The position numbers and the translations under genes are program-made. Of a DNA stretch of 64,000 nt, positions 56,170 to 64,000 are shown in pieces. The stretch lies in assembly GCA_949752795.1 (NCBI GenBank), contig OX457064.1, forward strand, positions 104,509,454 through 104,573,453. Reading direction: 5' to 3'. This stretch comes from Hyperoodon ampullatus (Eukaryota; Chordata; Mammalia; Artiodactyla; Ziphiidae). The notes under the pieces are model-generated. The model was not told where the DNA came from, did not search any database, and saw nothing but the letters and a program-made list of their open reading frames with translations. Position 1 is the first letter of the stretch; each line of letters starts with the position of its first letter.

Positions 56170-57100
56170 CGTAAAAGTTGAGAATTATGTTTTATTTGGA
56201 GACATTGCTGAGGACTATATAGCTGGGGAGACAGCCTCTCAGCTAACTCTGAGGAATTGCTCCAAAGAGGTGAGGGAGGAGCCAGGATAAATGGGTATTT
56301 TTGCTGAAAAATAAATGTGGTCAAAGATCAAAAGATTACTGCTACTCACAAAAAACCAGACATCTAAATTTAATGATTTTAGTGCTTTTCTATGTGTAAG
56401 AAGATGCAAGAGTCTGGGGTTACTGAAATTATTCCTTTGATATGCATCTTAACTATCTAGGGCCAGTATCTTGCTTTTCTCCATCTTGAGTTACTTTACT
56501 CTCACGGGTGGGGGTACGCTGCAGTAGCTGTTGCTTGATGGCAAGCATAATTTATTGTTTACTGGAATGGCAGGCAACATTTTTTTTTTTTATTCACAGT
56601 TCCGTTTTCATTTGTTTGTTTGTTTTTGAGAATGGTATTTAGAAACCAAACCATGGAAGATAATTGTGCTCATTGATACTGGGGTGTCACTGCTGCTTCT
56701 AGCTGTCCTCAGTTGAAATAGCTAAGAATATATGTACTCATATAGCACATGCATACACACATCTGTATTTATGCTTTTGTCATGAGTCCATATTGATGTC
56801 TCCAACCCCAATCCAGCACCAGAGAATTTTTTCTAGGCTTTTCCCTTTTCTTATTTGTATATTCTTTCTCTGCCAGTGAGACACTTAGTTCTCATTATCT
56901 GCAATGTACTTATTTGTTCGACCATAAAACACAGAGTAGTTTCAGAATTCTTAACACATGGGAATTTCCTTTTCTTTACAACCCACAAAGATTCTTTATC
57001 TTTTCTAGATCTATTTAGCTCTTTGCTTCTTTCTGTCTCTGTGAATATTATTTTCGAGTTATAATCTCCAAATGTTGATCATTTACTTTTGCATCTTGTT
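55745..57100. mobile_element. Ancient L1M-like element
   Basis: 'ctacatttattaattgggat', 'ttatcagtatggactcacgg', 'cacaagatgctccaggctca', 'gagaatggtatttagaaacc' and 'ttgatactggggtgtcactg' follow one known old L1 segment in order. The (CA)n at 56133 and unrelated sequence at about 56170-56620 interrupt it. Orientation not assigned. Confidence 0.6.
56133..56169 (+). repeat. (CA)n microsatellite
   Basis: About 18 CA units, inside the ancient L1. Confidence 0.95.
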
Positions 57101-58427
57101 TTCTAACATGTCCTGCTTTCCTGTGTGCCTTGCTGTGTCTCAGCCTTGCCCTATTTAGGGATGCTTCTAATAAGTGCTTTCACTTTGTCTCTGGGGCATG
57201 TGGAGTTCTTGGTTCATTCTTGTGGACATTGTTTCTTGGAAATTAGCTTGTTGTATTTTACTAGACATAATTCATTTATCCCTGCCCCCCCCAACTAAAT
57301 TCCTAGCTTCTTATCCAGCCCGCATGTCTCCTGTTTCTTTTTAACATGAGGCGTGTTGAAAAAACAGAACTTGTTTCAAAACCCATAATGATGTTCCTAA
57401 GAGACTTTCTCCACTCTCATGCCCTTTAAAATTCTGTTGTGAAGTCAAATGACCTTGGGAATTTTTAGTATAGGATAAATCTAAAGGAATTTGAGGTGAT
57501 TTAGCATAGGGAATAAAGTTTATAATTTCTCCTGATTTCCAGTCTATGGGAAAATATCATTTTGTTTATTTATATAGGAAGAGGGGCTTTCAATAATCAA
57601 AAGTCATTCATGAGGAAATGATGAACTCTTCAGGAATATCAAAGTATTCTATGTTTCTTGTTTTACTGTAAATTCTCGAGGGCAATGGCATAAACACCCA
57701 CACCCATGCCTGCATTATACATGCACATTAATTAGCATGGTAGCCACAGTAATAAAGCAGGATTAAAAGAAACATTATTGGAAAATACAGTATGAACTCC
57801 TAAATTAGTGACTTGTTAGTATTTAGAAAATAACCAGCGTTCACCAAAACCCAATATTGCACTCAATTTCTTAAATTGAACGTTGAAATGGAAAAACCCT
57901 CAGGTTGTTTCCAACTGTGGGAATTGGGACCTTCCCACGCTGACCTGTGGGAGATCCCAGTTTACTGAGTTCACCACCTTGCTGTCCCCACTCCCGCGGG
58001 CTCTGTGTTCCTTGTTTGGCCATCTGGAAGCAGTCTCTCGCCATATCCGAGAACTCAGACATTCTTCTAGGGCACAATTTATCCTAAGGCATAGGTTTTC
58101 ACATTTAACTATCAGTCTGCCACTCGTTAGCCCAGTGATTCTGCTTTGCTTTTTGCTGGGGGTTTTGTGTAGTCTAATTATGATCTTTGAGGGATTATTT
58201 CCACCCTCGGTTATTTTCACCCTCGCTGCTTATTGATGAACACCTCTGTTGGAGACTTTTAATGCAACTCCGGGCTCTGTCATGCCTTTCTGGGTTAGTA
58301 ATGAGAGCAGAGGAAGGCAAATGAGAGAAGCTTTGGCGTTTGTGATACACAGCTCAGCCCCTCCCCCTCCGCCATGTGGGGAACAGGACAAGCTGCAGTT
58401 GACTCTGCCCACTGCTCTCTTGGGGGT
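57101..58427. other. Unclassified intergenic stretch
   Basis: No recognised repeat. Frames of about 106-117 codons on both strands at 57883-58236 have no recognised domain. Confidence 0.4.
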
Positions 58428-58657
58428 GGGAGCGCATCTGGTTTTTTTTTTTTGCGGTACGCGGGCCTCTCACCGCTGTGGCCTCTCCTGTTGCGGAGCA
58501 CAGGCTCCGGAGGCACAGGCTCAGCGGCCATGGCTCACGGGCCCAGCCGCTCCGTGGCATGTGGGATCTTCCCGGACCGGGGCACGAACCCGCGTCCCCT
58601 GCATCGGCAGGAGGACTCTCAACCACTGCGCCACCAGGGAAGCCCGGGAGCACATCT
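58428..58657 (-). mobile_element. CHR-type SINE, short form, with target-site duplication
   Basis: Body 58440-58645, antisense. The duplication gggagcgcatct (58428-58439) and gggagcacatct (58646-58657) has one CpG-type change. Confidence 0.95.
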
Positions 58658-58855
58658 TTGCCTTTCCTCTAGGAGGTGTGAAATATTCACTCTCCCTGCA
58701 ATCTACATGCCAATATATCCTGAAAAGAGACTGTGCATTCCATTGAGGGACAATGTCAGTGAACAGGAATCTGGGCATATTCAGGTGGGCAGGATAATCA
58801 TCATGCAGGCTCACCTGCTCAGAACCCGGTGAAAATAAGTGATCCTGGAAACATT

Positions 58856-58888
58856 CAGTTGACTGAGGGTGCCCTCCTCAGTCAACTG
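58856..58888. repeat. Perfect inverted repeat (hairpin)
   Basis: Arms cagttgactgagg (58856-58868) and cctcagtcaactg (58876-58888) are exact reverse complements of 13 bases around a 7-base loop. It is not part of any repeat I recognise. Confidence 0.9.
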
Positions 58889-60639
58889 CCCCCCAATTCA
58901 TATGCTTTATCACACAGAGCTTCTTAGACCTTCACCAATCCCTTATTTAGTCTCACTTTAGACACAGTTTGAATACACTTCCTTGTTTGGTTTCACAGTC
59001 TGAATCAGGGATAATATGGGGAACCGAGGAAATACCTTCTCTCAGCTTCATCACTAAGATCTTGCGTGAACCTGAGCAAATAATTCCAGCAGACTGGACG
59101 CGGGCTTCTTATCTGTGAGTGGGGGCTCGGATGAGGTGACTGCCAGGTCCCTCCAGTTTAAACATCTTGTTTTTCTGACTTTTGTGAATGCTGCAGGGCC
59201 CTCAGGTTAGACCTGCCTGAGAGAGTAACTCAACAGCAATAAAAAGAAGCACTTCTTGTCTTCAAGACCAGAGATCAGGTCGTCTGGGGAGATGAAATAC
59301 GGACAGGGCAAGAAGTGTTGAAAGAAAAGGTCACCCAAGAGAGAAGGTCTTTGCTACCCAAGGAAAGAACTCTGGGTTCTGTCTGACTTGGGGAAGCTTT
59401 GCACCTTGAGAGCCCTCACGGGCTGAGTGGCGACACTGTTTTGCTTTTTTCAGTTCCTTTGAGAAATGCCTCTGTAAATGCCTGATTCAGAAGTCAAGCG
59501 GGCTTCCCGGGAGGTGCTTGGGCTCTGATCTCTGGGCTGCAACATAAACTGCCTGGAGGGTGGCTGCGGAATGGAAACTGAATCAGGCAGCTGGACGCAG
59601 GATGCTCCAGCCCTGTGCTGCGTGTTAAGTCAGGGAGAGATTTGACGTTGGTCCCCCCTTCCAGAAGGCAGACGCCTCTGTTGTCAGTCTAGAAATGAGA
59701 CAGTGGGAGGACCTGGCCTTCTCTTAGTTTTTGTTATTTCCAAGCACAAAGCAGCACAAAGCCAGGTCAGAGAGCAGCCCGGATGAGGTATGGACACCTC
59801 TAGCTGTGTGATGCACCTGACACCGTACCCGTGTTTATTACTGGGTCCTCTCTGCACAGTGTTTGGCATGAGGACGGCCCTGCAGTGGCGGCTGCTGCTA
59901 CAACTAAGGGCTAAGAGGGAGGTTCTGAATGTCAAGTGCCGGGGAGTGAGAGATGGTGAAGATCGTCACGGTGGAAGAGCCAGGAAGTGCTTTACAAGGG
60001 AGGCACAGCGTGTGCTCCATTCAGAGGATTCACTTAGGGTCCATCCTTCCTTACGATGGACTGTCAGAGCCAGGGAGTGGAAGGGGACTCAGAGGGCAGA
60101 GGCCACGAGACACAAAACGACGAGAAGACAATGAAAGTGATAAAAGCCACAGAGCAAAGCTGAGGACTCTGGCAGGGAGGAGACTTCCCTGTCGTCTTTA
60201 AAGCTGGTTCTTAGCAACGGTGTCACAGGATGTCCCAGTAAGCTCATCGGTGCACCTGAGATCCCATCAGTGTGACGATAAATCACATGGAAATAACCCG
60301 CAAATTAAGAAGGGGCCCAGAAGTCCTTGGTTGGATAGAGGCTTCAAGGTGGAAGGCAAGGCAAGTCCACAACCCCTGTCCTGTGGGATCACCCAGAGCT
60401 ATTTCACGCGGTCTCCCCAGAAGCCCGGCTTACGCCACACTCAGCGTTCTCCCCGGCCATTCATCCTGCAGGAAAATGTCATCGTCTTCTTGCCCCACCT
60501 CATCCTAATCCCCCATCCTTCAAATCCTTCTAGTTCTATCCCCAATGTGAGCCCTCCTCCCTGTACTCCATGAATTCTAAGCTCATAGTCACTTCTGTTA
60601 GCATCTGGTAACCATCTCACACGTGAATTTTGCTTCCAT
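58889..60639. other. Mostly unclassified stretch
   Basis: A weak sense MIR trace lies at about 59060-59160 ('gcgtgaacctgagcaaataa', 'gggcttcttatctgtgagtg'). Frames of about 114-117 codons at 59790-60134 and 60220-60573 show no known domain. Confidence 0.4.
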
Positions 60640-60745
60640 ATCTATGTCCCAAGCTTCCTGAGAGCAGGGATGATGTCTTATGCTACTTTGGATTTCCCAC
60701 AGTGCTGCATCTGGAGCTAGAACCCACCAAACATTCAGGACATAA
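60640..60745 (+). repeat. L2-like 3' tail
   Basis: 'caagcttcctgagagcaggg', 'gatgatgtcttatgctactt', 'cccacagtgctgcatctgga' resemble the end of L2. Confidence 0.45.
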
Positions 60746-61034
60746 CTGTCTTAGTGATGCTGCACTTGCCTTTTGCTGGATGTATTCGTGGGCTTCCTAA
60801 GTCAGTCCTGAAATCGATGTCTGAGTCAGGTGTATAATTCATATTACCTGCTTCATTCTTTAGGAATATTTGGATTCTGGACAGCAGAGACCATCTCAAA
60901 CTCCAAATTCCTCACCCTTTAAAGTAGTGCTTTGTAGACCATCTTCTGTGCCAGAACAAAATCTTTGTGAAAGGGGTGGTATAGGGTAGGAATGCTGAGT
61001 GTGGGCATTTATTAGCAAATTTGGGAGAAAGAGA

Positions 61035-61175
61035 GGGGGATAGGCTTCTTCACCTATAGAATGAGAATCATGCCTAACTCACAGGATGGAAGTGAGGATT
61101 CAGAGGGAGTGTGCTGACACAATGCCTGCCGTATGGTCCCCAGTCTGCAAACAGTAGGTATTAATAATTATGATT
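61035..61175 (+). repeat. MIR fragment
   Basis: Sense MIR 3' part: 'cttcttcacctatagaatga', 'ctcacaggatggaagtgagg', 'cacaatgcctgccgtatggt', 'aacagtaggtattaataatt'. Confidence 0.7.
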
Positions 61176-62597
61176 TACTCAAGAATCTCCAGACGTGCTT
61201 CTGGCCAGTATCTTCTGCCTGGTGTGAATGTTCATTTTTCCAAAAACGGTTCAGGTCTAGTTGAAAGTGAAATTGAGCTGCACGCCCATCAGGTTGTCAT
61301 CCAAAGGCCATTTACGTATCCTAACTGAACAGGAGGTCATATTGGACATAGCCATGACCAGTTGTCTGGTTGAGAAAGCTTTTAGCAAGGATGGGTTCTG
61401 GGCACATTCTGGTTAAGTGATAATGCAAACCAGAGTACAAGGCTTTGCTCGAAAATGTCAGGAGAGACATGTCCAAGCCAGGCAGCAAACAGTAGATACC
61501 CACCCAGGGCTATTCAAAGGGAAGGTCCGGGATCAAGCACTGAGCATGAAAAGTTAGACTGGGAGAGGATGGAGGGCGTGGGGACCAGTGATCAAGGTCG
61601 ACAGCCCTGGTGATGCAGAGACACCGTGGCCTCCAGAGGGATGCCCCGAGGAGGGCACAGCACCTTTGTGCTCTTCTTCCCAGTAACGGGGAACCCCAGC
61701 CTAACCGCGAGGAACATCACACAGTTGGCTTCTGTTCTGCCTCTTTTACTGGGCTTATGACTGAGCTCAGCCCGGGTGTGTGTCATAGGGCACAGCAAGG
61801 TCTTTGAGAGTAACTGGCTACAGGAAATACAAATTTTCATTAAAAACGAGTTTAGACATGGAGACTCCCTGACTTTCTCTTCTGAAGCTCACCTGTCTGT
61901 AAACTGGTAGCCACACTGAATGCCTTTGAAAAATGCCCCTCCAAGGGACCCCAGGGGAACCTTGGTTCTCCTCCTCTAGTTTCAGAGTGCTTCATGGCCT
62001 TTTCTTTACTTACTTCAAAAACTCAGTCGACTAAATTACTTACATCCACTGCAGAACCCTTCTTAGCTGCTATTGCTGTGGCTATTTGGGAGGTCCACAC
62101 TGAAATTCTTGGCTGTTTTTTTTTTTTTAATCCCTTTTGCCCATCTTCTCCAAGGGCTCTAGAACTCTTAGTAGCTCAGCAAGGGCACAAATGCCCTTGT
62201 CTATTATGTGCAGAGGATCTCACCATATGTTTGGAGCCTAAAGAAAGTAGTGCAGTCAAGTTCCCTAGGGTTCTGTCGGGGGGAGTAAACAAACACAATC
62301 CTGCTTAAGGAACATGGGGCAGAACTTGCCTCGTGGCCAGTGAGAGGTAGGCAACTTGAGGAAGGAGAGGTCACAGCTGGCTGGCGTGGTCAGAAAGGCT
62401 TACAGGGCAAGCAGAGCTCACCCGGTCTTTGATGGAGGGGATTGGGAGGGGCAGGGAAAGGCCTCAGGTTCGAGGACACGCATACCCTCTGAGAACACTG
62501 GGTCTCTCGAGCTGGCTGGAGAGAAGGATGCTTCTTGGAAGGAACCTTAGACAAGTAGGTAGGGGTCTCTCACGCCCGAGTGAAGAGTTTGGTTTTA
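61176..62597. other. Unclassified intergenic stretch
   Basis: No recognised repeat or gene. Confidence 0.4.
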
Positions 62598-62600
62598 TTT

Positions 62601-62767
62601 TGTAGATAATAGAGTCTCAAAGATTACTTTTAAGAGGGATAATGTGGTCATAAGGAATGGATAGATGTTGGATAGATAATAGAGTCTATTTTTTGTAGAT
62701 AATAGAGTCTCAAAGATTACTTTTAAGAGGGATAATGTGGTCATAAGGAATGGATAGATGTTGGATA
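62601..62767 (+). repeat. Tandem duplication, 93-bp period
   Basis: About 74 bases starting 'tgtagataatagagtctcaa' at 62601 are repeated without visible change from 62694. The spacer carries a further copy of 'gataatagagtct' at 62674-62686. The surrounding sequence may belong to an old interspersed repeat. Confidence 0.9.
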
Positions 62768-62964
62768 CATGTTGGAACCAAGGGACATGGAAGAAGTAGA
62801 CATGAGGAAGTCACTGTGAGTGTTTAGGACCAGATTTAACCGGTGACAGTAGCAAGGGAATGGACGGGAAAGTCAGAACCGTCACAACAAAAGCTTCGGT
62901 GAGACTCGCTCCCTGACTGTGGGGAGAAGAACCAATAGGAAGCATGACTGATGTAATGCGATGG

Positions 62965-63085
62965 GGAAAGATCAACAAACGGGACCAGGAATCAGGAGAC
63001 CAGTGCTCCCATCAGACTTTTCTCTAGTGACCCTAGGAAATCGAGCTAACTTTGGACCACCTCTTACTCCTGAATGAGAGAAGCA
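62965..63085 (+). repeat. MIR fragment
   Basis: Sense MIR: 'gggaccaggaatcaggagac', 'tctctagtgaccctaggaaa', 'tttggaccacctcttactcc'. Diverged. Confidence 0.5.
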
Positions 63086-64000
63086 ACCATAATCTCAGGC
63101 CTTGCTTCGCAAATTTCCTTGAGAGTGAAATAAGAGTTGAGAAGAATACATTTTTGAAACGTTAGGACGATCCTGCAAATCAGGATCATGATTAATATCC
63201 CCGTGCAACTGGAATCCTTGTGACTCATTAATTTTGCCAGTCGTGCCCAGATTAAGGGAGCTGGGGGAGGTACAGTGCGCTAGCATCTGTGTGTTTCTGG
63301 AGGGAGGTCAGAAGACTGCCTTGCCTCACGGCAGGAAGGGAATTTCCCATTTTCAGGCAAAACAATAAAAAAAGAGCAGTCTCTCCCTGGGAGCTAGTCT
63401 CCGAAGACAGGATTCTCATAAAAATCGTAATTGAGGTGTAACCTTATGTGGTACACGAGCATTAGCCTCAGTCCCCCTGCTAGGGGAGGAGGTTTCCACC
63501 GGCCACAATAAACATAAATGCCAGATAAAATCACAGCCTGTGCGAAGACTCGGCAAAGCGCTCTGCTGCCGCCACTGTGTGTTCTGGCTTCCCGCACACG
63601 CTGCCATTTCCAAGCTCCAAACCGATGCTGAGGGGACTGGTACCCACCCTGACCCTGTGACTTTCAATCAAGCAGACACCCTATTAGCAGGTGGGGTTCC
63701 AAGCATCTTGCTGGCTGCTTGGTACGACAACCCATGTCTTTCTCATCACCCGGATGCTGGCCGGAGATGTAGGGCTGAAGGTGGTGGGGTTGCCGGAGCA
63801 GACGGTCACTGCAACTCTGGGAATTATCAGCCTTTAAACGACAGATGAGGTTCAAAAGCCGTCAAGTGTTCTACAGATGTCGGGGGATCAGTGTTGTCAT
63901 TTTGTTAGCTCAGCATTAATTTGACGAGGTGGTAAGATCTTAGTACCTGTCAGGGGTTGGTGCCATGAAGCTAGCTGGCTCCGTAATAAATGTTCCCTAC
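63086..64000. other. Unclassified stretch to window end
   Basis: No recognised repeat or gene. The 102-codon frame at 63540-63848 has no recognised domain. Confidence 0.4.

Noticed and set aside
1..64000. A new gene cluster or defence-like system
   Set aside because: The window is vertebrate intergenic DNA dominated by retrotransposons. No set of intact genes is present.

Overview
This window is mammalian nuclear DNA, most likely from a cetacean or a close relative such as hippopotamus. The main evidence is 15 copies of the tRNA-Glu-derived CHR-type SINE, recognised by the GGCTTCCCTGGTGGCGCAG head, by an RNA polymerase III A box and B box, and usually by a clean target-site duplication. No ruminant Bov-A or BovB sequence was seen. 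At least 13 fragments of cetartiodactyl L1 with two kinds of 3' UTR support the same placement.

I found no protein-coding gene, no convincing exon, and no rRNA, tRNA or CRISPR. Every long open reading frame is explained by a repeat (L1 ORF2 tails, SINE bodies, CT- and TG-rich simple repeats, endogenous retrovirus remnants) or is short and unrecognisable. The window reads as intergenic or deep intronic DNA.

Layout. 1-2.3 kb: L1 fragments and an ancient L1. 2.3-7 kb: MIRs, two SINEs in opposite orientation and an antisense MaLR LTR. 7.9-10.5 kb: an ancient L1M in antisense with two SINEs inside it. 10.5-13.3 kb: mostly unclassified. 13.3-19.4 kb: dense young L1, including an L1 inserted into a MIR and itself holding two SINEs, and an L1 with a possible 3' transduction. 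20.8-21.3 kb: L2. 23.1-23.4 kb: ERV1-like LTR end. 24-26.3 kb: sense L1M carrying a SINE and a short L1. 27.5-28.5 kb: antisense L1M with a SINE. 29.1 and 30.5 kb: two CTCF-like motifs in the same orientation. 32-38 kb: old LTR, L2 and MIR pieces. 38.5-41.2 kb: a GT repeat, a roughly 330-bp polypyrimidine tract, an MaLR LTR end and a degenerate TG-rich array. 41.4-42.3 kb: antisense L1M with a SINE. 43.9-48 kb: two decayed retroviral integrase remnants on opposite strands, with L1 insertions between and inside. 49-64 kb: scattered MIRs, an LTR end, an L1 with an internal deletion filled by a TA repeat, an ancient L1, two SINEs, a perfect hairpin and a 93-bp-period tandem duplication.

The window is a record of layered retrotransposition: MIR and L2 are oldest, then L1M, MaLR and ERVL, then cetartiodactyl L1, then CHR SINEs mobilised by L1. 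I see no evidence of a new biological system. The most useful leads are the CTCF-like pair, the candidate L1 transduction, the opposed integrase remnants and a few unexplained local structures. Repeat family names come from pattern recognition and were not checked against a library.
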